38,139 nt of DNA from an uncultured Alphaproteobacteria bacterium (GTDB taxonomy: Bacteria > Pseudomonadota > Alphaproteobacteria > Micropepsales > Micropepsaceae): NCBI GenBank assembly GCA_902825865.1, contig CADECX010000031.1, positions 1 through 38,139 on the forward strand, in the 5' to 3' direction. The translations under genes and the position numbers were made by a program. Numbering within the stretch: the stretch's first letter is position 1; each line of letters opens with the position of its first letter. This document shows positions 7,474 to 16,139 of this stretch, one piece after another. The notes beneath the pieces were generated by a model. The model was given only the letters and a program-made list of their open reading frames with translations. It had not been told where the DNA came from and searched no databases.

Positions 7474-9264
7474 ATGAAAAATTCCGCGCTCCTATTGCTG
7501 GCGGTGGCGTGCCTTGGTCTGTGCGGCAGCGCGCTGGGACAAGCGGCGCCGCCCGTGGGCAGCCTTGGGGAAGCCGCACCGGCCATAGGCGCCGCGCCTG
7601 GCACGCCGATGCGGGGGGCGCCCGACAATTCGGTGGCCAATCCCGGCTCCTTCCAGATGCAGCCGGTAACGCAGAAGGTCGATGTCACCGATGCGATGAT
7701 GCTGGACTCCGACCGTTCCGACGACTGGATCCTGCATGGCCGCACTTACGACAATCAGCGCTTCTCGCCCTTTACCGACGTCAACAAATCCAATGTGCGG
7801 CAGTTGCGGCCGACCGCCATCATCCAGACCGGCATCACCAAGACCACCGAGATGACGCCGATCCAGGTCGATGGCGTTCTGTATCTGGAAACCGGCGACA
7901 ACAATGTTCAGGCCTATGACGCCATCACCGGCAAGCAGCTCTGGTCCTATTCGCCCAAGCTCGGCTATGCCAATTTGTGCTGCGGCCAGCAGGCGCGCGG
8001 TGTTGCGGTGGCTTATGGCAAGGTGTTTGTCGCCCAACTCGACGGCCATGTCGTGGCGCTGGATGCGCGCACCGGCAAGCAGATCTGGAAGACCCAACAC
8101 GCTGAAATCCTGCCCCAGCCATATCACTTCTATTCCTTCACCATGGCGCCCATCGCCTTCAACGGCATGATCCTGGTGGGCAATGCCGGCGCCGAATGGC
8201 CGACGCGCGGATTTCTGGAAGCACTGGACGCCAATACCGGCAAGCTTGTCTGGCGCTTCAGCACCACGGCGGCGCCCGATCAACCCGGCGGCAAGACCTG
8301 GAGCGGCGACAGCTGGAAATATGGCGGCGGCTCGGTGTGGAACACCCCCGCCATCGACCCCAAGAACAACCTCATCCTGTTCGCCACCGGCAATCCCAAT
8401 CCCGACCTGGATGGCACCAGCCGCAAGGGCGACAATGCCTATACCGTCTCCATCGTCGCCATCGACTCGCGCAACGGCAAATTGAGATGGTGGTACCAGC
8501 AGGTGCCCCATGACATATGGGACTATGACGCCTGCGCGCCGGTGGTTCTGTTCGACACGATTGACGAGAATGGCAAGGTGGTCCCCGCCGCCGCCGAAGC
8601 CGGCAAGGTCGGCAGTCTTTTCATCGTCAACCGCTTGACCGGCAAGCTGATCCGCAAGTCAGAGCCTTTTGTGACGGTGAATGAGAATTTCATGAAGCCG
8701 CTCACGAATGTGCCGATTTCGATCCTGCCCGGCAGCAAGGGGGGCGCGATGTGGTCGCCGCCGGCCTATTCGCCCCAGACCAAATATTTCTACACCATGG
8801 GCATCAACGAGGTGCACGACTTCGCCATCAACCGGCCGCTGCCCGAGGTCTATAAGCCCGGCACGCCGATCGTCGGCCAGTATACCGGCGGCAACATGGC
8901 CTTGAACCTCAAGGCGATGCCGCCCAACGGCAACCTCAGCGCCATCAACACCGAGACGGGCAAGATCGCCTGGCAATACAAGTCCGAGCGCCCCATGTAT
9001 GGCGGCGTGCTGGCGACCGCCAGCGGCCTGGTCTTTGCCGGTGAAATGAATGGCGACTTCAACGCCTTCGATGCCAAGACCGGCGAGAAGTTGTGGCATT
9101 ATTCGCTGGGCATGGGGGTCTGCACCCCGCCCATCACCTATAAGATCAAGGGCGTGCAGTATGTTGCGGTGGGCGCCAGCGGCTGTCATGGCGGCGAGAT
9201 CCTGATGTACAATGACGGACGCCCCATCTTCGGCGATGTCTTCGCGATCTTCGCACTTCCGTAA
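7474..9264 (+). CDS. PQQ-dependent alcohol/sugar dehydrogenase (soluble quinoprotein)
   Basis: A 596-residue periplasmic eight-bladed propeller enzyme that oxidises an alcohol or polyol and passes electrons to cytochrome c. It has a signal peptide (1-22), then a low-complexity Ala/Gly/Pro stretch, then propeller repeats with tryptophan-docking motifs such as ALDARTGKQIW (195-205) and AFDAKTGEKLW (531-541). Adjacent cysteines 169-170 (CCGQQARGVA) match the disulfide ring over PQQ. W338-W343 and HDIWDYDA (346-353) hold the catalytic Asp (D350), with a further Asp at D352. There is no C-terminal cytochrome domain, so it depends on a separate cytochrome such as the one just upstream. I chose the ATG at 7474 because it starts the signal peptide, although the frame is open further upstream. 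Substrate unknown. Confidence 0.88.
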   Translation: MKNSALLLLAVACLGLCGSALGQAAPPVGSLGEAAPAIGAAPGTPMRGAPDNSVANPGSFQMQPVTQKVDVTDAMMLDSDRSDDWILHGRTYDNQRFSPFTDVNKSNVRQLRPTAIIQTGITKTTEMTPIQVDGVLYLETGDNNVQAYDAITGKQLWSYSPKLGYANLCCGQQARGVAVAYGKVFVAQLDGHVVALDARTGKQIWKTQHAEILPQPYHFYSFTMAPIAFNGMILVGNAGAEWPTRGFLEALDANTGKLVWRFSTTAAPDQPGGKTWSGDSWKYGGGSVWNTPAIDPKNNLILFATGNPNPDLDGTSRKGDNAYTVSIVAIDSRNGKLRWWYQQVPHDIWDYDACAPVVLFDTIDENGKVVPAAAEAGKVGSLFIVNRLTGKLIRKSEPFVTVNENFMKPLTNVPISILPGSKGGAMWSPPAYSPQTKYFYTMGINEVHDFAINRPLPEVYKPGTPIVGQYTGGNMALNLKAMPPNGNLSAINTETGKIAWQYKSERPMYGGVLATASGLVFAGEMNGDFNAFDAKTGEKLWHYSLGMGVCTPPITYKIKGVQYVAVGASGCHGGEILMYNDGRPIFGDVFAIFALP

Positions 9265-9276
9265 AAAAGGCTGACC

Positions 9277-9981
9277 ATGGACGCGCAGACCAGAAAAATC
9301 CTTGAAGGTATTTCCACCGCCACCCTCACCACCGTTCTGCTGAAGAAGGGCTTGCGCAATGTCTGGCTGCGCGGCGCCTTTCCCAAGCAGCCGGGCCAAA
9401 AGCGGGTGGCGGGCATTGCCTTCACCTTGCGCTTTGTTCCGGCGCGCGAGGATCTGGCGACACCGGCGAGCTGGGCCTCGCCCATTTCCACCCGCGCCGC
9501 CATCGAGGCGATGGAAGAAGGCGTGATCGCGGTGGCCGACGCCATGGGCGTCACCGATGCGGGAATCTTCGGCGATATTCTTTGCGCCCGCATGGCCAAG
9601 CGCAAAGTCGGCGCCCTGATCACCGATGGGGTGATGCGCGACATGGAGGGCGTGCTCGCCACCGGCCTGCCCGTCTGGTGCGCGGGCGCCGCGGCCCCGG
9701 CCTCGGTTGCCAGCCTGACCTTCGTCAATTGGCAGGAACCGATTGCCTGCGGCGGCGTGGCGATTTTCCCCGGCGATGCGATTGTCGCCGACGGCGATGG
9801 CGCGGTGGTGATCCCGCAAGCCATGCTGGCGAATGTCGTCGAAGAAGCGGCTGAGCAGGAAATCCAGGAAGGCTGGATCATCAACGAAGTGCAAAGGGGC
9901 GTGCCGCTGCCCGGCCTTTATCCGCCGAATGAGGAAACCAAGGCGCGCTACGCGGCCTGGCGGAAAGAAAATAAGACTTAG
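9277..9981 (+). CDS. RraA / HMG-CHA aldolase family protein
   Basis: A 234-residue protein of the RraA-like fold. In enzymes of this family (4-hydroxy-4-methyl-2-oxoglutarate or 4-carboxy-4-hydroxy-2-oxoadipate aldolases) a metal-bound pyruvate enolate forms during retro-aldol cleavage or oxaloacetate decarboxylation. The conserved GD..CARMAK (99-108) and LITDGVMRD (114-122) are present, with R121 and D122 as the substrate and metal-bound residues, so an enzyme is more likely than the RNase E inhibitor RraA. It begins 12 bases after the dehydrogenase stop and is likely co-transcribed. The C-terminus carries an extra charged tail (215-234) seen in the larger aldolase-type members. Confidence 0.8.
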   Translation: MDAQTRKILEGISTATLTTVLLKKGLRNVWLRGAFPKQPGQKRVAGIAFTLRFVPAREDLATPASWASPISTRAAIEAMEEGVIAVADAMGVTDAGIFGDILCARMAKRKVGALITDGVMRDMEGVLATGLPVWCAGAAAPASVASLTFVNWQEPIACGGVAIFPGDAIVADGDGAVVIPQAMLANVVEEAAEQEIQEGWIINEVQRGVPLPGLYPPNEETKARYAAWRKENKT

Positions 9982-9983
9982 CT

Positions 9984-10052
9984 CTCATGCTTCGACAAGC
10001 TCAGCATGAGGAGTTTTAACCCTCCTCACCCTTAAGCCTGTCGAAGGGTGAG
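9984..10052. repeat. Paired palindromic repeats, CTTCGACA-type, between convergent genes
   Basis: The first unit has arms CTCATGC and GCATGAG (9984-9990, 10004-10010). The second has arms CTCACCCTT and AAGGGTGAG (10025-10033, 10044-10052), a perfect 9-base stem. Read in opposite directions both contain CTTCGACA(A/G)GCT, so they are inverted copies of one repeat family common in proteobacterial intergenic DNA. Placed between the convergent RraA-like gene and the GntR regulator, they could act as a two-way terminator although no long T run follows. Confidence 0.65.
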
Positions 10053-10054
10053 CA

Positions 10055-10705
10055 TCACTCCTTGATAAAATCCCTGAGCCGCCCATAGCTCAGCTCGATA
10101 TGCCGGCGCATCGCGGCTTCGGCTTTCGCGCCGTCGCGGGCGCGAATGGCGGCGATGATGGCATTGTGCTCATGCACCGCTTCTTCGGTGATCTCGCTGC
10201 GGAAGCAAGAGCGGAAAATATGGACATGGATGTGCAGCCGCGCCAGCGAATCCGCGATCAGGTGATTGCCCGCGCCCTGCGCGATCAGGCGATGGAAATC
10301 GGTGTCCATGTCGGCAAAAGCATCGTGGCTGGACGCACTCTCGCCGCTGACAAGCTGCCCCATGTCGCTGTCGGTCATGCCTTCAGCGGCCTTGCGCGCG
10401 GCATGCGGTTCGATCAACAGACGGAATTCGAAGAGATCGTCCAACTGGGCGCGGTCCATGCGCGGCGAGGTGGCATAGCCGGCAAAATGCCGTTTGCTCA
10501 CCAACCCATTGGCTTCCAGCATCGACAGCGCCTCACGGATCGGGGTCTGCGACACGCCCAATTCCCGCGCCAGACTGTCGACCGAGACCCGCGTGTCCGG
10601 CGGAATTCGCAGCGACATGATATCGGCCCGAATCCGGCGATAGACCTCTTCCGCCAGGCCGGAGGGGCGGCTAATCGGCCGGTAGGCGTCATTCATTTGG
10701 ACCAT
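10055..10705 (-). CDS. GntR family transcriptional regulator, FCD subfamily (FadR-like)
   Basis: A 216-residue repressor or activator with an N-terminal winged helix (about 12-80, with ELGVSQTPIREAL at 48-60 as recognition region) and a C-terminal all-helical FCD ligand domain (85-216). Likely metal-binding residues are D136, H138, H180 and H202, so the ligand is probably a carboxylic acid. The frame is open to 10966; I chose the ATG at 10705, which gives the normal family length and has GGGAAA upstream. ATG at 10744 and 10696 are alternatives. It is divergent from the dehydrogenase operon at 10800 and presumably controls it, and possibly the genes at 7023-9981. Confidence 0.85.
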   Translation of the reverse strand: MVQMNDAYRPISRPSGLAEEVYRRIRADIMSLRIPPDTRVSVDSLARELGVSQTPIREALSMLEANGLVSKRHFAGYATSPRMDRAQLDDLFEFRLLIEPHAARKAAEGMTDSDMGQLVSGESASSHDAFADMDTDFHRLIAQGAGNHLIADSLARLHIHVHIFRSCFRSEITEEAVHEHNAIIAAIRARDGAKAEAAMRRHIELSYGRLRDFIKE

Positions 10706-10777
10706 GTGCGGAATTTTTCCCACAGAAAGGCTGGTTTTTGCCATTGACCAGGCAGAGCATAACCCATACGGTCCGCC

Positions 10778-10798
10778 GATCATATAGGATATTTGATC
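10778..10798. promoter_or_regulatory. Palindrome in the gntR/dehydrogenase divergent promoter, overlapping the ribosome-binding site
   Basis: Arms GATCATAT (10778-10785) and ATTTGATC (10791-10798) match at 7 of 8 positions around AGGAT. The same AGGA is the only good Shine-Dalgarno for the TTG start at 10800. A GntR/FCD dimer bound here would block the operon directly, which fits an autoregulated divergent pair. Confidence 0.5.
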
Positions 10799-10799
10799 T

Positions 10800-11825
10800 T
10801 TGCTGATTTCTGTCGAGGACGTCCGCAAACTTGCCGAGGGCATTCTGACCGCCAATGGCGTGCCGGAGAGCCATGCCCGCACCCAGGCCAGCTTGTTCAT
10901 CGAAGCGGAAATGCGCGCCATTCCCAGCCATGGGCTTTTGCGCCTGCGCCGGGTGATCGAGCGCATTCATGCCGGCCTGTCGGTGCCCGGCGCCAGCGGC
11001 GACCAGAAATGGACGGCGCGCTCTTTTCTCAGTGTCGACGGCCAACGCGGGCTTGGCCCGGTGGTGGCCATGGCGGCACTGGACACCATCATTCCCCGCG
11101 CCCGCGAGGACGGCATCGCCATCGCCGCCATCCGCAACACCAATCATCTGGGGGCGCTGGCCTATTATGCCGAAGATGTGGCGGCCAAAGGCCTGACCTG
11201 CATCGCCCTGACTATTTCCGAAGCTCTGGTGCACCCCTTCGGCGGACGCAAAGCGATGATCGGCACCAATCCCATCGCCATCGGCGTGCCGTCTTCGCCG
11301 CATCCCATGGTGCTGGACATGGCGACCGGCCTGGTTTCCATGGGCAAGATTCACGACCATGCCAATCGCGGCGCGCCGATCCCGCTGGGCTGGGCGCTGG
11401 ACGAGAATGGCGATCCCACCACCGATGCTTCGGCCGCCAAGAAAGGCGCCATCGCGCCCTTTGGCGGCGCCAAGGGATACGCCCTGGGCATCGCCTTTGA
11501 AGTGCTGGTGGCCAGCCTTGCCGCTTCGGCCATCGGCACCGATGTCAAGGGAACTTTGGATTCGGTGAATGTCTCCAACAAGGGCGACCTCTTCATCGTT
11601 ATCGCCCCGCCGCATGCCGAGGCCGCCAAGGCGTTGGTGACAGATTATCTGGGCAGTATCCGCAGCGCCGCCCCCGCCGATCCCGCACATCCGGTGCTGG
11701 CGCCGGGCGACCGCGCCCGCAAGGTGCGGGCGCAATCGGAGAAACGCGGCGTCTATCTCGATGACGGATTGTGGAACGATTTGCAGAAGCTGGCGGCGGA
11801 ATCACGAAAGGAAAAAACCTCATGA
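10800..11825 (+). CDS. Malate/L-lactate dehydrogenase family oxidoreductase (Ldh2 type)
   Basis: A 341-residue NAD(P)-dependent 2-hydroxyacid/2-oxoacid oxidoreductase of the family that includes YbiC, ComC sulfolactate dehydrogenase, ureidoglycolate and delta-1-piperideine-2-carboxylate enzymes. Visible landmarks are SHG with H44 and R48, the catalytic NTNHLGAL (113-120, H116), GTNPIAIGVPS (155-165), DMATG (173-177), and P-x-G-W-ALDE-x-G-x-x-TTD (195-209). The start is TTG at 10800, with AGGA ten bases upstream; no ATG occurs before the conserved region. It overlaps the next gene by ATGA. Which hydroxyacid it uses cannot be read from the sequence. Confidence 0.84.
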   Translation: MLISVEDVRKLAEGILTANGVPESHARTQASLFIEAEMRAIPSHGLLRLRRVIERIHAGLSVPGASGDQKWTARSFLSVDGQRGLGPVVAMAALDTIIPRAREDGIAIAAIRNTNHLGALAYYAEDVAAKGLTCIALTISEALVHPFGGRKAMIGTNPIAIGVPSSPHPMVLDMATGLVSMGKIHDHANRGAPIPLGWALDENGDPTTDASAAKKGAIAPFGGAKGYALGIAFEVLVASLAASAIGTDVKGTLDSVNVSNKGDLFIVIAPPHAEAAKALVTDYLGSIRSAAPADPAHPVLAPGDRARKVRAQSEKRGVYLDDGLWNDLQKLAAESRKEKTS

Positions 11826-13042
11826 GTCCTATCTTCGGCGCCCTGCGCCTGCCCGCTTCGGTGATTTTCGGCTCCGGCCAGCGCGCCGCCATCGGCATGA
11901 TGACGGCACAGATCGGCAAGCGCGCCCTGGTCTGCACCGACGCGCGGCTGGGCGGCGATGCCCAGTTCAAGGCCATTGTCGCCGACATCCAGGCCAATGG
12001 GGTCGAGGTCAAGGTCTATGACCGCACCGAAGCCGATTTGCCGATCAACGGCATTTCCGGTTGTGTCGCCGAATGCGCCGATTTCAAGCCCGATGTGGTC
12101 TTGGGCATCGGCGGCGGCTCTTGCATGGACATGGCCAAATGCGTCGCGGTGTTGCTGCAGCATGGCGGTTCGTTGCGCGACTATTATGGCGAAAACAAAA
12201 TCCCCGGCCCGGTGGCGCCGGTGATTGCGGTGCCCACCACGTCAGGCACCGGCTCGGAAGTCACGCCCGTGGCGGTGATCGCCGATACCGAGCGCGGCAC
12301 CAAGGTGGGTATTTCCAGCCCCTATCTGATCCCGCGCGTGGCGGTGTGCGATCCCGAAATGACGGTGAGCTGCCCGCCCAGCCTGACCGCTGTGAGCGGC
12401 GCCGACGCCCTGACGCACGCCATTGAAAGCTACACCGCCGCCAGCCGTACGGTAACGGCCGACCTGACCGTCAAGAATGTGTTCGTGGGCAAGAATGTGC
12501 TCAGCGACACGTTCGGCCTGCTCGCGCTGCAGAACATCTTCAAGGCGCTGCGCACCGCGGTGAAGGACGGCAAGAATATCGAAGCCCGCGAGCAGATGAT
12601 GCTGGCGTCGCTGGCGGCCGGCTGCGCCTTCGGCGCGGCGGGCACCGCGGCGGCGCATGCCATCCAGTATCCGGTGGGCAATGAGACCCATACTCCGCAT
12701 GGCATGGGCGTGGCGCTGCTGATGCCCTATGTGATGGAGTTCAACCGTCCCAATTGCGTGGCGGCATTCGCCCAAATCGGCCGCGCCATCGGCCTGTCCG
12801 GAAGCGACGAAGAGCTGTCCCATAGACTGATCGATGAAGTGGCCAAGCTGCTCAAGGATATCGGCATTCCCGTGACCCTGAAGGAACTGGGTTTGCCGGA
12901 AGACAAGCAGGATTGGACGGCGGAAAGCGCCATCGGCGCCGCCCGCCTGGTCAACAACAATCCCCGCAAGCTGGATGTGGACGCCATGAAGGCGATCACC
13001 CGCGCCGCCTTCAGTGGCGACCGCGCCGCGCTTGCTTCCTGA
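11822..13042 (+). CDS. Iron-containing (group III) alcohol dehydrogenase
   Basis: A 406-residue cytoplasmic NAD(P)-linked dehydrogenase. It has the nucleotide-binding GGGSCMD (97-103), PTTSGTGSEVTPVAVI (138-153), and the metal ligands D195, H199 (DALTHAIESY), H279 and H293 (AHAIQYPVG...THTPHG). I chose the ATG at 11822, which overlaps the previous stop as ATGA and follows a GAAAGGA site; the upstream in-frame ATG at 11771 lies within the preceding gene. With the aldehyde dehydrogenase next to it, it probably converts an alcohol or hydroxyacid, such as 4-hydroxybutyrate, to the aldehyde. That substrate is a guess. Confidence 0.88.
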   Translation: MSPIFGALRLPASVIFGSGQRAAIGMMTAQIGKRALVCTDARLGGDAQFKAIVADIQANGVEVKVYDRTEADLPINGISGCVAECADFKPDVVLGIGGGSCMDMAKCVAVLLQHGGSLRDYYGENKIPGPVAPVIAVPTTSGTGSEVTPVAVIADTERGTKVGISSPYLIPRVAVCDPEMTVSCPPSLTAVSGADALTHAIESYTAASRTVTADLTVKNVFVGKNVLSDTFGLLALQNIFKALRTAVKDGKNIEAREQMMLASLAAGCAFGAAGTAAAHAIQYPVGNETHTPHGMGVALLMPYVMEFNRPNCVAAFAQIGRAIGLSGSDEELSHRLIDEVAKLLKDIGIPVTLKELGLPEDKQDWTAESAIGAARLVNNNPRKLDVDAMKAITRAAFSGDRAALAS

Positions 13043-13061
13043 TTTCGCAATAGAGAGACAA

Positions 13062-14543
13062 ATGACAAATAGCCTCACCCTCCCCACGCCCAAATCCGGC
13101 CCCGCGCCTTTCCCGATCCCCACCGATCTTTGGATCGGCGGCAAATGGGTGGAAGGCGCGGCCAAGAAACGCGTCGATGTGTTCGATCCCTCTACGGGCA
13201 AGAAGATCACCGATGTCGCCGACTGCGACGCGGCCGACGCGCTGGCCGCGGTAGACGCCGCCGACAAGGCCGCCGCCGCCTGGGCCGCGACCACGCCGCG
13301 CTACCGCGCCGAGATTCTGCGCAAATGCTATGAGAAGATCGTCGAGAATATCGAATGGCTGGCCTATCTGATCAGCCTGGAAAACGGCAAGGCGCTGCCC
13401 GACGCGCGCGCCGAAGTTCTCTATTCCGCCGAATTTTATCGCTGGTATGCCGAGGAATGCTGTCATGTGCTGGGCGAAATCGCCCTGGCGCCCGCCAGCG
13501 GCGCGCGCATCCTGGTGCAATACCAGCCCATGGGCATCGCGCTGCTGATCACGCCCTGGAATTATCCGGCGGCGATGGCCACCCGCAAGATCGCGCCCGC
13601 CCTGGCCGCCGGCTGCACCGTGGTCTTGAAGCCCGCCACAGAAACCCCGCTCACCGCCTTTGCCGTCGCCCAGATCATGCATGACTGCGGCGTGCCGGCC
13701 GGTGTGGTCAATGTGGTCACCACCGCCAAGGCCAGCGCCTTGTCCAAGGCGGTGCTGCATGACCCGCGGGTACGCAAGATTTCCTTCACCGGCTCGACTC
13801 CGGTGGGCCGCGCGCTGCTGCATGAAGCCGCCGACCAGGTGATTTCCTGCGCCATGGAGCTGGGCGGCAATGCCCCCTTCATCGTCTGCAAGGACGCCAA
13901 CCTCAATGACGCATTGGACGGCGCCATGCTGGCCAAGATGCGCAACAGCGGCGAGGCTTGCACCGCCGCCAACCGCTTCTATGTCCATAAGGACATCTAC
14001 CAGCCCTTCACCGACGGCATGGTGGCGCGCATGTCGGCGATCAAGCTGGGTGAGGCGACCGATCCCGAATCCACCCTCGGTCCGATGGTGAACGAGAAGT
14101 CGGTCGCCAAGATCGCCGAACTGGTGGACGACGCGGTGGCCAAGGGCGCCAAGCTGCTGCTGGGCGGCCAGCGCCTCAACCGCCCCGGCTATTACTATCC
14201 GCCGACCGTGCTGTCGGATGTGCCCGACAATGCCGACATGATGAAGGAAGAAATCTTCGGACCGGTGGTTTCGCTGCAATCCTTTACCGACGAGGCCGAA
14301 GCGATCCGCAAGGCCAACGACACCGAATATGGCCTGGCGGCCTATGTCTATACCCAGGACCTCAAGCGCGGCATGCAGATTTGCGAAAAGCTGGAAGCCG
14401 GCATGCTGGGGCTCAACCGGGGCCTGATGTCGGACCCGGCGGCGCCGTTCGGCGGCGTCAAGCAGTCGGGACTGGGCCGCGAAGGCTCGCACCACGGGTT
14501 GATCGAATTCTGCGAGATCAAGTACGTCTCGACCAACTGGTAG
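13062..14543 (+). CDS. NAD(P)-dependent aldehyde dehydrogenase (succinate-semialdehyde dehydrogenase-like)
   Basis: A 493-residue ALDH-superfamily enzyme that oxidises an aldehyde to a carboxylate. All key residues are present: N167 in PWNYP, K190, SFTGSTPVGR (241-250), E266 in ELGGNAPF, and the catalytic cysteine C300 in NSGEACTAANRF. The EEIFGPVV motif lies near residue 405. It begins 19 bases after the alcohol dehydrogenase, with AGAGAG upstream of the ATG. The GabD-like signature around C300 favours a short semialdehyde. It ends directly against the convergent selO gene: the two stop codons are adjacent (TAGCTA at 14541-14546). Confidence 0.9.
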   Translation: MTNSLTLPTPKSGPAPFPIPTDLWIGGKWVEGAAKKRVDVFDPSTGKKITDVADCDAADALAAVDAADKAAAAWAATTPRYRAEILRKCYEKIVENIEWLAYLISLENGKALPDARAEVLYSAEFYRWYAEECCHVLGEIALAPASGARILVQYQPMGIALLITPWNYPAAMATRKIAPALAAGCTVVLKPATETPLTAFAVAQIMHDCGVPAGVVNVVTTAKASALSKAVLHDPRVRKISFTGSTPVGRALLHEAADQVISCAMELGGNAPFIVCKDANLNDALDGAMLAKMRNSGEACTAANRFYVHKDIYQPFTDGMVARMSAIKLGEATDPESTLGPMVNEKSVAKIAELVDDAVAKGAKLLLGGQRLNRPGYYYPPTVLSDVPDNADMMKEEIFGPVVSLQSFTDEAEAIRKANDTEYGLAAYVYTQDLKRGMQICEKLEAGMLGLNRGLMSDPAAPFGGVKQSGLGREGSHHGLIEFCEIKYVSTNW

Positions 14544-15968
14544 CTAAGAAGAACAGCTCACTTCCAGGTGGCACATGTCCGGCGGCGGCGGAGCGGCAAA
14601 GGCTTCGTCGCCGTCATGCTTTTCAAACGGCGTCTGCACCAGCTTGAAAATACGGTCCAGAGTGGCGATATCGCCATGGTCTTCCACCGCCCGGATGGCA
14701 CTTTCCGCCACCCAATTGCGCAGCACATATTTGGGATTGACCCGGTCCAGGCCCGACAGGTCCTCGCCTTGAGTCCGTGCCCGATAGCGTGACAGCCAGG
14801 CTCGCGCTTCGGTGTTGCCGTTCCCAAACAAGGCCAGCCACGCCACGTCTTCGCCGCTCAGATTGCGGAAGCTCAAGCTGTAATCGGCTTTGGCCTTGGC
14901 CATCAGATTCAACAATTCGCCGATCAACCGGTCATCGCCTTCCTCCTCGCGCACCAGGCCCAGCTTGGCCCGCATCAGAGCGCGATAGCGTGACCTGTAC
15001 AGCGCTTCATAAGTATCCAGGGCGGCAACTAACCTGTCTTTGGGGATCAGACTGGGCAGTGCGAAAGCCAGTGCCCGCAAATTCCAATGCGCGATCGCCG
15101 GCTGCATGTCGAACGCGTAGCGGCCCTGCGTGTCGGTATGATTGCAGATGAAGCCGGGCTCATAGGCCTCCATGAAACCGAATGGGCCGTAGTCCAACGT
15201 AAGACCCAGGATGGACATATTGTCGGTGTTCATCACGCCATGGGCGAAACCCACCGCCTGCCAACCCGCCATCAGTTCCGCCGTCCGTTTCACCACCTCG
15301 CCGAACCAGGCAACATAGTCGCCCGCCAAATTGGGAAAAAATTCGGCCATGACATAGTCCGCAAGCTGGCGCACTCGTTCGTGGCGGCTGCTATGGAAGA
15401 AATGCTCGAAATGGCCGAAGCGCACATGGCTGAGGGCCAACCGGGTAAGGACGGCTCCCGGCTCCGGCATTTCGCGTTGAACCTGCTCATTACTGGCGAC
15501 GATCGACAAAGCGCGGGTGGTTGGAATGTCAAACGCCGCCATCGCCTCGCTGCAGAGATATTCGCGGACGGTGGAGCGCATCACCGCCCGGCCGTCGCCG
15601 AAACGCGAATAGGGTGTGGTGCCCGCGCCCTTGAGCTGGATGTCCCACAGCTCGCCGGCGGGGTTGCGCGCCTGACCGATCAGAAGGGCGCGGCCATCGC
15701 CCAATTGCCCCGCCCACACGCCGAACTGGTGCCCGGAATAGACCATCGCCAGAGAAGAAAAATCGTTCAGCGGTGCATGACCGGAGAATACTTGCGCGAA
15801 AGCAGGGTCGGAGAAAGACGCGGGATCAAGTCCAATCAACGCGGCGGCTTTGGCATTGGCGTGGATCAGCCGCGGCTGCACGCCCACCTGTTCCGCCGGC
15901 ATCAGAGTGTAGAACTCGCCGGGCAGCCGCGCATAGTGATTTTCAAGATTAAGGCCGAAATCCGGCAT
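14544..15968 (-). CDS. selO: SelO/YdiU family protein AMPylase (pseudokinase fold)
   Basis: A 474-residue enzyme of the family that transfers AMP from ATP to Ser, Thr or Tyr of redox-related proteins. Kinase-like landmarks sit where known SelO proteins have them: K113 in IQLKGAG, E136 in STVREYL, the catalytic D249 and N250 in GVMNTDN, and D259 in LDYGPFG. The C-terminus ends VSCSS, the cysteine counterpart of the selenocysteine tail in animal SelO, so no recoding is needed. The gene appears to be single and convergent with the aldehyde dehydrogenase. The 231 bases upstream contain hairpins that may belong to the divergent wzx gene. Confidence 0.93.
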   Translation of the reverse strand: MPDFGLNLENHYARLPGEFYTLMPAEQVGVQPRLIHANAKAAALIGLDPASFSDPAFAQVFSGHAPLNDFSSLAMVYSGHQFGVWAGQLGDGRALLIGQARNPAGELWDIQLKGAGTTPYSRFGDGRAVMRSTVREYLCSEAMAAFDIPTTRALSIVASNEQVQREMPEPGAVLTRLALSHVRFGHFEHFFHSSRHERVRQLADYVMAEFFPNLAGDYVAWFGEVVKRTAELMAGWQAVGFAHGVMNTDNMSILGLTLDYGPFGFMEAYEPGFICNHTDTQGRYAFDMQPAIAHWNLRALAFALPSLIPKDRLVAALDTYEALYRSRYRALMRAKLGLVREEEGDDRLIGELLNLMAKAKADYSLSFRNLSGEDVAWLALFGNGNTEARAWLSRYRARTQGEDLSGLDRVNPKYVLRNWVAESAIRAVEDHGDIATLDRIFKLVQTPFEKHDGDEAFAAPPPPDMCHLEVSCSS

Positions 15969-16057
15969 GGCGTCCTCTGGAATCTTGGCGGCATAATTCT
16001 AAACAATCTTGGGCCTAAACGATCCGGGTTGCCAAATAGGACATTTCCGCCCACGCA

Positions 16058-16085
16058 ATATCCCCCTATGTATTGAGGGGAATAT
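16058..16085. repeat. Inverted repeat between selO and wzx
   Basis: Arms ATATCCCCC (16058-16066) and GGGGAATAT (16077-16085) pair with one mismatch around a 10-base loop. It could be an operator for the divergent promoters or a transcript hairpin. No family is recognised. Confidence 0.4.
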
Positions 16086-16139
16086 CCGGTGTTTCCCTGA
16101 TCTTAATAAGACCAACCGCATACTGTACAACAACAAATC

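Noticed and set aside
9984..10052. CRISPR-like or transposon end repeats
   Set aside because: Only two inverted palindromes, no regular spacers, no transposase and no target duplication.
13011..14495. 494-codon minus-strand frame opposite the aldehyde dehydrogenase
   Set aside because: The plus strand carries every ALDH catalytic residue; the antisense product is a compositional shadow.
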